NCBI RefSeq assembly: GCF_943788075.1
Contig: NZ_CALSOW010000001.1
Span: forward strand, 41,128-105,127
Origin: an uncultured Candidatus Pelagibacter sp.
GTDB taxonomy: Bacteria; Pseudomonadota; Alphaproteobacteria; Pelagibacterales; Pelagibacteraceae
Direction of reading: 5' to 3'
DNA: 64,000 bases
Part shown: positions 19,155-29,707 of the stretch, piece by piece
Layout of the letters: every line of letters begins with the position of its first letter
Numbering within the stretch: the stretch's first letter is position 1
Position numbers and translations under genes: made by a program
Notes under the pieces: model-generated
The model's database searches: none
What the model was told of the DNA's origin: nothing
What the model saw: the letters and a program-made list of their open reading frames with translations, nothing else

Positions 19155-20420
19155 ATGAAAATTGCAATTATAGGGAGTGGTGGCAGAGAACACGCAATAA
19201 CAGCAACAGTATCTAAATCTTCAGTTATAAATGAAATTTTTTGTATCCCTGGAAATGCTGGAACTTCAAAAATTGCAACCAACATTGAAATGGATATTAA
19301 TGAATTTGATAAATTACATAAATTTATTAAAGACAATTCTATAGATTTAGTAGTTGTTGGTCCTGAACAACCTTTGGTGAATGGTATTGTAGACTATTTA
19401 GAAAAGTTTGACATAAAAGTATTTGGACCTAACAGAATTGCTTCTCAACTAGAGGGTTCTAAAATTTTTACTAAAAAACTTTGTAAAGAATATAATATTC
19501 CAACTGCCAATTTTGGCATTTTTGAAAATAAAATTGATGCAAAAAAATTTTTAGAAAATACAAAATATCCAAATGTGATTAAAGCAGACAACCTTGCTGC
19601 AGGTAAAGGGGTATATATTTGCAATAACGAACAAGAAAGTTTCATGGCAGTCGAGGAAATATTTGATGGAAAATTTGGAGAAGCTAAAAATGTTCTTATA
19701 GAAGAATTTCTAAAAGGTGAAGAGATGAGTTATTTTATAATTAGTGATGGGACCACTATTAAAAGCTTTGAAACTGCACAAGATCATAAAAGAGTTCTTG
19801 AAGGAGATAATGGTAAAAATACTGGTGGTATGGGCGCCTACTCACCTTCTCGATTAATAAGTAATGATTTAGAAGATAAAATTTTAAGTAAAATTATTAA
19901 ACCTACTCTTAAAGGACTTTCAAATCTTGGAACTGAATATAAGGGTTTTTTATATGCTGGTTTAATGATTGTTGAAAATGAACCTTATCTAATCGAATAT
20001 AATGTTCGAATGGGCGATCCTGAATGTCAAACTATTCTTCCTAAACTAAAAACTGATTTAGTGGAAATAATTGAGGCTTGTTGTAATAAAAAACTTGAAG
20101 ATATAAATATTGAGTGGACTAATAAAAAAAGTTTATGTGTTGTGTTGTGTTCAAAAGGATATCCAGATACCTATCAAAAGAATATCTTAATAAATAATCT
20201 TGAAAATTTTACTCTAGATGAAAACAATTTTATATTTCATGCTGGAACTAAAAAGGAAAATGAAAAAATATATGCTATTGGTGGACGTGTGCTAAATTTT
20301 ATTTCTCTCTCTGATGATTTTTTACAAGCTAGGGATGATGTGCACCAATGTATAAAAAAATTAGATTGGGATGGTGGGTTTTATAGAGGAGATATTGGTT
20401 TTAAAGTTATTGATAAATGA
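19155..20420 (+). CDS. purD: Phosphoribosylamine-glycine ligase
   Basis: ATP-grasp enzyme of purine synthesis that joins glycine to 5-phosphoribosylamine. The 421 residues begin IAIIGSGGREHAI, the family's N-terminal nucleotide-like fold, followed by VVGPEQPLVNGI, then the ATP-grasp core with VIKADNLAAGKGVYI and the metal-binding EYNVRMGDPECQ. The domain order and length are standard. It overlaps rsmD by 4 bp. There is no obvious riboswitch in the short divergent spacer at 19132-19154. Confidence 0.97.
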   Translation: MKIAIIGSGGREHAITATVSKSSVINEIFCIPGNAGTSKIATNIEMDINEFDKLHKFIKDNSIDLVVVGPEQPLVNGIVDYLEKFDIKVFGPNRIASQLEGSKIFTKKLCKEYNIPTANFGIFENKIDAKKFLENTKYPNVIKADNLAAGKGVYICNNEQESFMAVEEIFDGKFGEAKNVLIEEFLKGEEMSYFIISDGTTIKSFETAQDHKRVLEGDNGKNTGGMGAYSPSRLISNDLEDKILSKIIKPTLKGLSNLGTEYKGFLYAGLMIVENEPYLIEYNVRMGDPECQTILPKLKTDLVEIIEACCNKKLEDINIEWTNKKSLCVVLCSKGYPDTYQKNILINNLENFTLDENNFIFHAGTKKENEKIYAIGGRVLNFISLSDDFLQARDDVHQCIKKLDWDGGFYRGDIGFKVIDK

Positions 20421-20980
20421 GAATCATAGGTGGAAAATTCAAGGGGAAAAAACTACTTGAACCCAAGGATAAAGAAACTAGGCCTTTAAAAGATCTTACA
20501 AAAGAATCTATATTCAACATAATTAATCATTCAAACAAGTTTTCGATTGAAATAAAAAAAGCATACGTTTTAGACCTATTTTCTGGAGTAGGTTCTTTTG
20601 GTATTGAGTGTCTCTCTCTAGGAGCAGGTCATGTGACATTTATAGAAAAGTACGAGGGTGTTTTGCCCATTCTCAAAAAAAATATTAATAATTTAAAATC
20701 AGAAATTAATTATGAAATTATTGAAAATGATATTCTAAATAAGTTTGAGTTTAAAAGTCTAAAATTAAGATATGATATAATTTTTTTAGATCCACCCTAC
20801 AAAGAAAAGGCTTTAGAAAATATTCTTAATACAATAATTGAAAATAGAATACTTAAAGATAATGGTATAATTATTATTCATAGACATAAAAAAGAAATTG
20901 ATGAATTTCCAAAAAATTTTCAATTAATTGATGAAAAAAAATATGGTATTTCGAAGGTTATATTTGGATCTTACTTTTAG
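20417..20980 (+). CDS. rsmD: 16S rRNA (guanine-966-N2)-methyltransferase
   Basis: SAM-dependent enzyme that methylates G966 of 16S rRNA. The 187 residues start MRIIGGKFKGKKL and contain RPLKDLTKESIFNII, the SAM-binding VLDLFSGVGSFGIECLSLGA region and the catalytic FLDPPYKE motif. It overlaps the end of purD by 4 bp. Its TAG stop interlocks with the pgi TAA stop on the other strand in TTAG (20977-20980). Confidence 0.95.
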   Translation: MRIIGGKFKGKKLLEPKDKETRPLKDLTKESIFNIINHSNKFSIEIKKAYVLDLFSGVGSFGIECLSLGAGHVTFIEKYEGVLPILKKNINNLKSEINYEIIENDILNKFEFKSLKLRYDIIFLDPPYKEKALENILNTIIENRILKDNGIIIIHRHKKEIDEFPKNFQLIDEKKYGISKVIFGSYF

Positions 20981-22131
20981 AGCAGAATTTTCTTAGTTTC
21001 TTTTTTTATAAGTTCTACAGCTGGTTGATCAAATGGATTAATCTTTAGAGCTTTACCAATTAATATTGTTTCAAGTATAAAAAAGCAAAAAAGCTCTCCT
21101 AGTGTTTTTTCATCTCTTTTTCTAACTTCAAAACTCCTAAATGGAATATTTTTATTTTTAAAAACAGTTTCTGTAGCTTTTTTTTGAGCATACATAATTT
21201 GGTTAATGTCTTTATTTTTTAAATACTTTTGCTCTAACAAAATTGTTTCATTATTCATTTTGGGAGAGTTATTTTCATGTGAATAAAAAAATGTAAAAAA
21301 ATTATTCTTAAAACCATCTAGATATAATTGCATCACGCTATGATTATCTTTTGGCATTACAGAAATAACAGGAAGTATACCTTTTTTGTCTTTACCAAGG
21401 CTTTCAGCTACTAATTGTTGGTACCAATTAAATAAATTAGTTGATTGCTCATCATAATTAATAACAATCGAATTAAACTTTTTAGATTTTAAAAAAAAAA
21501 TTGTAGCATCTACATTCGAAATTAATTGCTTCATAAAAATTTTATTTTTAACTAAATCATTTAATTGTCTGAAGTCTTTATAGTTTAGCCCCATTAATTC
21601 TGCCGGTAGCATACCAACCTCAGACAAAACAGAATACCTTCCTCCTATATAATTATTATGATCGACAACCTCTGCTTTTAATTTTTGTGCAAGTAAACTC
21701 AAATAACTTTTTTTTTTTTCTGTTATAAATAAATTTTTATCTTTCTTTTTGATTAAAATATTTGCATTTACAATAGTTTCAGTTGTATTTCCTGATTTTG
21801 ATATAATTAAATTATTAAGATTCTTATTTATCTTTTTATTTTCAAAAGCATTTAAATTATCAACAAATGTGAATTTTTTTTTTATTTTTTTTTTTAAAAA
21901 ATCATAAATTGCTTGAGCTCCAAGAGTAGATCCTCCCATTCCTATGATTCGATAGTCAAATTTTTTATTAAAATGTTTTGTATTTTTTTTACTGAAGCTA
22001 TCTTTATAAGATTTTGAAAGTGAACGAATTAATTGGTTTTTTTCATTTAAAATTAAGTTTAAGTTTTTTTTTGTGAATAATATTTTTTTTTTTATTAAAA
22101 AGTTTTTAAAACTTATATTTTGAGTGAGCAT
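20977..22131 (-). CDS. pgi: Glucose-6-phosphate isomerase
   Basis: Interconverts glucose 6-phosphate and fructose 6-phosphate. The protein has 384 residues, much shorter than the 550-residue E. coli form, but it keeps the sugar-isomerase core: GMGGSTLGAQAIYDFL, ISKSGNTTETI, GGRYSVLSEVGMLPAEL, KDNHSVMQLYLDG with the base-providing His, and FDQPAVELIKKETKK. The start overlaps the upstream lipoprotein stop in TAATG, so it is the last gene of the ribF-ileS-lspA operon. A compact Pgi is known from SAR11-type and related genomes. Confidence 0.92.
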   Translation of the reverse strand: MLTQNISFKNFLIKKKILFTKKNLNLILNEKNQLIRSLSKSYKDSFSKKNTKHFNKKFDYRIIGMGGSTLGAQAIYDFLKKKIKKKFTFVDNLNAFENKKINKNLNNLIISKSGNTTETIVNANILIKKKDKNLFITEKKKSYLSLLAQKLKAEVVDHNNYIGGRYSVLSEVGMLPAELMGLNYKDFRQLNDLVKNKIFMKQLISNVDATIFFLKSKKFNSIVINYDEQSTNLFNWYQQLVAESLGKDKKGILPVISVMPKDNHSVMQLYLDGFKNNFFTFFYSHENNSPKMNNETILLEQKYLKNKDINQIMYAQKKATETVFKNKNIPFRSFEVRKRDEKTLGELFCFFILETILIGKALKINPFDQPAVELIKKETKKILL

Positions 22132-22451
22132 TAATTATCTTTAATTTTATCAAGTATTGACTGCTCAAAATCTTTATCGGAATCAGTGGTTTCTAATTTT
22201 TCATTATTATTGTTTTCAGTAATTAATGACTCGATATTATTAATTTGACTTTCTTGATCTATTTTTTCGTTTGATGGAACAGGCAATTCTTCAAAGCTTG
22301 GGGGCATAGAAAGAGGAGATTTTTTTTCAATTAAAAATTCTTCAGATGTATTTTTATTCTGTGGGTCAAATGCTTGCTGCATTAAACCACAATTTGAAAG
22401 GATAATAGTACCTAAAATCATTAAAATTAAAAACTTGATATTTTTCATCAT
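22131..22451 (-). CDS. DUF3035 lipoprotein
   Basis: A 106-residue lipoprotein. The signal peptide ends in a lipobox at TIILSNCGLM (Cys about residue 21). The middle has KKSPLSMPPSFEELPVPS, the pattern of DUF3035, a family of small alphaproteobacterial lipoproteins; the rest is acidic and probably disordered (EKLETTDSDKDFEQ). Its function is unknown; the position just after the lipoprotein signal peptidase gene is normal for alphaproteobacteria. The start and stop are both coupled to neighbours through TAATG. Confidence 0.82.
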   Translation of the reverse strand: MMKNIKFLILMILGTIILSNCGLMQQAFDPQNKNTSEEFLIEKKSPLSMPPSFEELPVPSNEKIDQESQINNIESLITENNNNEKLETTDSDKDFEQSILDKIKDN

Positions 22452-22950
22452 TATTTTGTTTTTTCAGTTTTGTTTTCTACTAATTCTAAAACAATCATGC
22501 CAATCACACCTAATGTAATAAATATATCTGATACATTAAAAATAAACCAATGAAAATTTCCTACATGAAAATCTATAAAATCAGGTACTGCATTAAAAAA
22601 AATTCTATCATGCAAATTACCTAGCGCTCCCCCAACTATCATTAACAACGAATATCTTTTAAAACCATGACTTTTTAAGCGACATTATAACTAATATCAC
22701 AACTATTATTGAAATTATTAAGCTTAATATATTATATAAAGTGTGATTCATTAAATGAGAGCAGTCCAAAGGCAATTCCTTTATTCCAAATTAACACAAT
22801 ATTTAAATAAGCAGAATTGAAGATGTCTGATCCAAGATTATTCTTATCTAATTGAATAACGTATATTTTTGATAGCCTATCTAAAAAATATATTAAAGAT
22901 ACTATCGAAAAACTAATATAAAAATTTTTACTTAAAAATTTAAATATCAT
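22451..22950 (-). CDS. lspA: Lipoprotein signal peptidase, frame broken twice
   Basis: Aspartic peptidase of the inner membrane that removes the signal peptide of lipoproteins. The N-terminal part has [12 protein letters not shown] (first catalytic-region Asp) and [17 protein letters not shown]; the C-terminal part has [31 protein letters not shown] and [12 protein letters not shown] with the second catalytic Asp. An extra base near 22735-22745 and another near 22660-22675 put the middle helix in a different frame. Correction gives about 165 residues, the standard size. The start overlaps the ileS stop in ATGA. Confidence 0.9.
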
Positions 22951-25680
22951 TCAGAGTGTTTTGGGCAAGTTTTTCTTGAACAAGCATTCCTGGTAATTTT
23001 CCAGCATACTTGACATTTTGAACCTTCGGCCTTCGTAGTTTGAACTTTTATTTCAGAATTTTCTAAATAAAAACTTCTGCACTTGAAGTGATACAAAGTT
23101 CTGAAAAATCTACATCTTTTGAAATGTCATTTAGTTTTTTATCTAAATTGATTTTTAAGCTTGCCTCTAAACTTGATCCAATTTCTTTACTTGCTCTTTT
23201 TTCCTCAATACTGATATTACAAACATTTCTGATTTTAATAAGCTCTAACCATTTTTGATTTAAATTTTCATTATTAAAACTTTTTGGAAATTCTATAAAT
23301 TTTGTTAAATGAATGCTTTTATTATCATTTAATATTAATCTATATATTTCTTCTGTAGTAAATGAAAGAATTGGAGCAAACCATTTCAATAATGAGTTTA
23401 GAATAATATTTAGCAAAATAATTGTGGATTTTCTTTTATTAGTTTCTTTAGAATCGCAATATAAAGTAGTCTTTTCGAATATCAAAATAAAATGCTGATA
23501 AATCCACAGTACAAAAATTTAGTAACTCTTTGTATAGATTATGAAAATCATAATTATTAAAATAATTTTTAAAATTTTCATTTAAAGAATAAATTTTATG
23601 AAGCATAAATTGTTCTAATTCAGGTAGTTCAGATAAATTTATTTTTTCTAAATTAATTTCTTCAAAATTATCATTAAGATTTCCAAGTAAATATCTAAAA
23701 GTATTTCTAATTTTTCTATAAGAGTCGGCATGTTGATCTAAAATTGAATGATCAATTCTTAAATCTTCTGCATAGTTTGATGAAGCTACCCAAATTCTTA
23801 GAATATCAGCACCATATTTTTTTAAAATATCTTCAGGAGCAATTACATTTCCAAGAGATTTAGACATTTTTAATCCTTTTCCATCTACAACAAAGCCATG
23901 TGATAAAATTGACTCAAATGGTGCTTTTCCTCTTGTTCCACAAGACTCTAGTAACGATGAATGAAACCATCCTCTGTGTTGATCTGAACCTTCTAGGTAC
24001 ATTGATGCTGGCCATTTCAAATCTTCTCTTTTTTCTAAAACAAACGAATGAGTAGATCCGCTATCAAACCACACTTCAACAATATCACTTAACTTTTCAT
24101 AATCCTCTGACTTATATTTTTCACCTAAAAATCTTTGTGGGTTATCTGAAAACCAACAATCAGAACCTTCTTTTTCATATATATTTGCTATATTTTCATT
24201 AACTTCATCATCAACTAATATCTCTTTAGTTTTTTTATTAACAAAAATTGGAAGAGGAACTCCCCAAACTCTCTGTCTTGAAACACACCAGTCAGGTCTA
24301 GTTTCAATCATAGATCTTAATCTTTCTTTTCCTTTGCTAGGATAAAAAGTAGTTTCATCTAGAGCTTTTAAAGCTGTCTCTCTCAATTTATGACTTTCCA
24401 TTGATATAAACCATTGTGGTGTTGCTCTATGAACCAATGGAGCCTTAGATCTCCATGAATGAGGGTATGAATGTGTCAGCTCACCATTTGCTAATAATTT
24501 TTTTTGTTCTTTAAGTTTTTCAATAACAATTGGATTAGCTTTAAAGATATGATTGCCTTCAAATAAATGAACGTTCTTAGTATATTTTCCATCACCATCA
24601 ACTGTTTCAATAGCTTTAATTCCATGGTTTAAACATAAGTTAAAATCGTCAGGTCCATGACTTGGTGCACAATGCACAATACCTGTTCCTTGTTCTGTTG
24701 TTACAAATCTTGCCTCCAACATTGGAATATCATATTCATATCCCAAATTGAAAAAAGGATGATTACAGATTGTGTCTTTAAAATCTTTTCCTTTAAATTT
24801 TTTAATTTCTTTATAATCTTTTATTAGAACATTCTTTTATAACAGAATCTAATAAGGCTTCCGCTACTACTATCTTTCGATTTTTAAAATCACCATCATC
24901 ATTTAATTGTATCAATACATAATCAAGAGCTTCGTTATAAGCTAAAGCTTTATTTGCCGGTATAGTCCATGGAGTTGTTGTCCAAATGATAATCTCACTT
25001 CCTTCAAGTTCTTTTAAATTAGAAGATTTTACTGGAAAAGATGTATAGATAGTATCTGATTTATGATCTTGATATTCAACTTCTGCATCAGCAAGTGCAG
25101 TTTTTTCAACTGTAGACCACAAAACAGGTTTGAACCCTCTGTATAAACTACCCTCTTTTAAAAATTTTCCTAATTCTCTTACAATTTGAGCTTCTGCATC
25201 ATAACTCATTGTAGAGTAATAATTTTCCCAGTCACCTATAACACCTAGTCGTTTAAATTGTCCTTTGTGAACCTCAATCCATTTTTCTGCAAATGATCTG
25301 CATTCTTTTCTAAATTCAACTATTGGAACTTCATTTTTATTTTTTTTATTCTTTTTATATTGCTCTTCTATTTTCCACTCAATTGGTAAACCATGACAAT
25401 CCCATCCTGGAACATATATCGAGTCTTTTCCATCCATTTGATGAAATTTAACTATGATATCTTTTAAAATTTTATTTAAAGCAGTACCCATATGAATATT
25501 GCCATTTGCATACGGAGGACCATCATGTAAGACAAACTTTTCTTTACCTTTGCTAGATTGTCTAAGCTCTTGATATAAATTAATTTTTTTCCAATATTCT
25601 AAGATTTCTGGCTCTCTTACTGGTAAATTAGCCTTCATAGAAAAAGCTGTCTTTGGAAGATTAATTTGTGAATTACTCAT
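22947..25680 (-). CDS. ileS: Isoleucyl-tRNA synthetase, frame broken three times
   Basis: Class I aminoacyl-tRNA synthetase charging tRNA-Ile. The HIGH motif is HMGT in [23 protein letters not shown] is [18 protein letters not shown]. The editing domain ([32 protein letters not shown]) is present, and the C-terminal zinc ribbon reads KCQVCW and CSRKTCPKH. Breaks lie near 24815-24835 (extra base), 23460-23475 (extra base) and 23067-23073 (one T missing from a run). The corrected length is 910 residues. The stop overlaps the lspA start (ATGA) and the start overlaps the ribF stop (TAATG). Because the gene is essential, the breaks are almost surely errors. Confidence 0.95.
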
Positions 25681-26601
25681 TATGCTCTCTTTGCTATTTT
25701 TAAATCTAATTTAATTTGAGATCTTTAACTTATTAATATTTTTAAATTTTTTCTCTTTTCTTATAAATTTTAAAAACTCAACTGATAAGTGCTTATTATA
25801 AAGATTTCCAGAAAAATTAAACAAATGAACCTCTAGTAAGATTTTTTTTTGATTAAATGTTGGTCTATAACCAAGATTTGCTATCCCTTTTAAAATTTTA
25901 AATTATTTTTTCTTAAAACTCTTACTGCATACACGCCTGGTTTAGCTAAGACATAATCTTTAATATCTATGTTACATGTTGGAAAACCAATTTTTTTTCC
26001 AACTTGTCTGCCCTTTTGAACCATCCCTTCAATAGACCATTTTCTATCTTAATAATTTATTGGCTCTTTCTAAGAAACCTTTTTCTAAATAACTTCTAAT
26101 TAAAGAAGATGAAACTATTTTTTTATTAATCAAAAGAGGTTTTGGTTTAATAACTTGATAATTATACTTTTCTTCATTTTGAATTAAAAATTTTACATCT
26201 CCTTCTCTTTTATTTCCAAATCTAAAATTATTACTAACAAATATAAATCTTGCTTTTAATTTATTTGATAAAATATTTTTTATAAAATTGATTGATTTTG
26301 TTTTTGAAAAAGTTTTATCAAATTTTTTTGTTACAATAAAATCAACTCCAAGATTATTTAATAAATTTACTTTTTGATCAATACTAGATAATCTAAAATT
26401 TTTTAAGGATTTATTAAAAAACATTTTTGGCATTGGATCAAAATTAATCACACCAATTTTTAAATTATATTTTTTTTTATATGATTTAGCTAACTTAAAT
26501 AATTTTTGATGCCCTAAATGTACTCCATCAAAATTTCCAATTAAAATTATTGATCCTCTTATGATTTTTCTAATATCAAAATTTTTATATAATCTTACCA
26601 T
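25680..26601 (-). CDS. ribF: Bifunctional riboflavin kinase/FAD synthetase, frame broken three times
   Basis: Makes FMN from riboflavin and then FAD. The N-terminal FAD synthetase domain has [20 protein letters not shown] and [13 protein letters not shown]; the C-terminal kinase domain has [34 protein letters not shown] and [14 protein letters not shown]. Breaks lie near 26046-26049 (extra base), 25890-25903 (missing) and 25719-25724 (extra), leaving the kinase domain in other frames. Correction gives about 306 residues ending LKIAKRA. It overlaps the upstream HAD gene by 7 bp and ileS by TAATG. Confidence 0.92.
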
Positions 26602-27412
26602 TTTAAATCTGACTGCATGAAGTTTACAATTGACTCATATTGTTTTGATACTTTTTCTATTCCATTATCTTTTATTTCATTTTTATGTACTCCATTTGAA
26701 ATTAATAAAGAGTCATAATTTAAAAGATTTGCACCTTTGATATCTGTATTAAGGTTGTCTCCAATTGATAAAATTTTTTTATTTTTATTGTCTATTGATT
26801 GATTATAAACTTCTGGATAGGGCTTACCAAAATAAACAACCTTCTCCACCCATTTTTTCAAATACCATAGCAACCGATCCTGCACACAACTCTCTTTCAT
26901 TTCCTTTATCAACTATTAAATCTGGATTTGTACAAATCATTTTTTTATCAATATGATTTTCTAATAAATCTTTATAATAATTTAAATCCTGATCATAATC
27001 ATCAAATAAACCAGTACATAAAAGATATTGGCTTTCATTAATATCTTTGGATTTATTGTCTTTAAAGTCATTAAATAAATCAAAATCTCTAGGTGGACCA
27101 ATATGATAAAATTTTTTTAAAGATAAAACTTTTTAAGATAATTAAGTGCTGCTTCTCCTGAAGTAAAAACTTTATTTCTAAACTTTTCTCCATACCCATT
27201 TTTTCTAAAAATTCTTTAACTGGCTGAATGGGTCTTGGTGCATTTGTTAATAAAACAAAATTTTTATTTATCTCTAATAATTTTTTAAGAGTGTAAATTG
27301 CACCTTCATGAAGTTCTATGCCATTATGCATTACTCCCCATAGATCTATATAAAAAAGATCATAATTTTCAGCTATGGACTTCAAACCTTCAGAATCTAA
27401 ATTTTTAGTCAT
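26595..27412 (-). CDS. HAD-IIA family hydrolase (TIGR01459-like), frame broken three times
   Basis: HAD phosphatase of subclass IIA, the type found upstream of ribF in many alphaproteobacteria. The nucleophile is in LFYIDLWGVMHNGIELHEGA (a DxWG variant of DxDG), with FVLLTNAPRPIQPV as motif II, VYFGKPYPEVY with the conserved Lys and ILSIGDNLNTDIKGAN as the metal site. Breaks occur near 27184-27187 (one A missing), 27110-27130 (one missing) and about 26845 (extra). Correction gives about 272 residues. The substrate is unknown. It is divergent from groES, with about 120 bp between the starts. Confidence 0.85.
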
Positions 27413-27479
27413 AATTTAAGGTATAAACCATAAAATCCTTAATTTCCTAGGATTTTTCATAACTTATTTTTCATATTAG

Positions 27480-27508
27480 CTTGAAAAAGCTAGGTCAGTA
27501 TCTATATG
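27480..27508 (+). promoter_or_regulatory. RpoH-type heat-shock promoter of groESL
   Basis: CTTG (27480-27483, within CTTGAAA), an 18-bp spacer, then CTATATG (27502-27508) matches the alphaproteobacterial sigma-32 pattern CTTG-N17/18-CYTATNT. The -35 box lies inside a perfect inverted repeat TAGCTT-GAAA-AAGCTA (27477-27492). No CIRCE element for HrcA is present. Confidence 0.75.
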
Positions 27509-27534
27509 AGGCTCATATTTAATAAGGAGAATTT

Positions 27535-27825
27535 ATGAAGTTTAAACCGTTACATGACAGAGTATTAATCGAAGTTCTAGATAGCAGTGAAAAAACTGCT
27601 GGTGGAATAATCATCCCAGATACAGCACAAGAAAAACCTCAAGAAGGAAAAGTAGTTGCTGTTGGTGGTGGAGCTAAAACAGAAGATGGAAAATTAATTC
27701 CAATGGATGTTAAAGTTGGTGACAAAGTTTTATTTGGCAAATGGTCAGGAACTGAAGTCAAAATTGATGGTAAAGAATACAGCATAATGAAAGAGTCAGA
27801 CATTATGGGTATTTCAGGTAAATAA
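27535..27825 (+). CDS. groES: Co-chaperonin GroES
   Basis: The lid of the GroEL folding chamber. The 96 residues begin [17 protein letters not shown], followed by the mobile loop [20 protein letters not shown] and ending IMGISGK, all standard. AAGGAG lies 7 bp before the ATG at 27535, a stronger ribosome-binding site than most genes in this window have. The heat-shock promoter is upstream and groEL follows after 23 bp. Confidence 0.99.
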   Translation: MKFKPLHDRVLIEVLDSSEKTAGGIIIPDTAQEKPQEGKVVAVGGGAKTEDGKLIPMDVKVGDKVLFGKWSGTEVKIDGKEYSIMKESDIMGISGK

Positions 27826-27830
27826 TTTAA

Positions 27831-29510
<1,680 letters not shown>

Positions 29511-29540
29511 TCCCCATACTACTCAAACAAAATTCAAAAA

Positions 29541-29567
29541 GGGCAGTTTTTACTGCCCTTTTTTTTT
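29541..29567 (+). terminator. Intrinsic terminator of groESL
   Basis: Stem GGGCAGT (29541-29547) with ACTGCCC (29552-29558), a four-T loop and a run of nine T. It is the strongest plus-strand terminator in the window and closes the groESL unit 31 bp after the groEL stop. Confidence 0.92.
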
Positions 29568-29591
29568 ATTAAGATGTTATAAGATTAAAAT

Positions 29592-29707
29592 ATGTCAAAA
29601 AGATATAGCGGAAAATCATTCAAAGACTCAGTAGTGCTAGTAAAAAACCAAAATTAAGTCTCAAAGAAAAAAGAAAGCAAAAAAAAGAAAAGACTAAAAA
29701 GTCTTAA
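29592..29707 (+). CDS. Small basic protein, probably frameshifted
   Basis: Starts MSKRYSGKSFKDSV and, after one missing base near 29630-29642, continues ASKKPKLSLKEKRKQKKEK to a TAA at 29705-29707. The corrected product is 38 residues with about 15 lysines. No family is recognised. Support that it is real: the stop interlocks with the helicase stop in TTAA, the same junction seen at other convergent gene ends here, and the composition changes from neutral to strongly basic as in small RNA- or ribosome-associated proteins. It follows the groEL terminator by 25 bp and has no clear Shine-Dalgarno. Confidence 0.45.

Noticed and set aside
27432..27456. Inverted repeat AAAATCC/GGATTTT upstream of the groES promoter as a terminator
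   Set aside because: The stem is only 7 bp with an 11-base loop, and it lies upstream of two divergent starts, where no transcript is expected to end.
27413..27534. CIRCE/HrcA operator upstream of groES
   Set aside because: No TTAGCACTC-N9-GAGTGCTAA-like repeat is found; an RpoH promoter is found instead.
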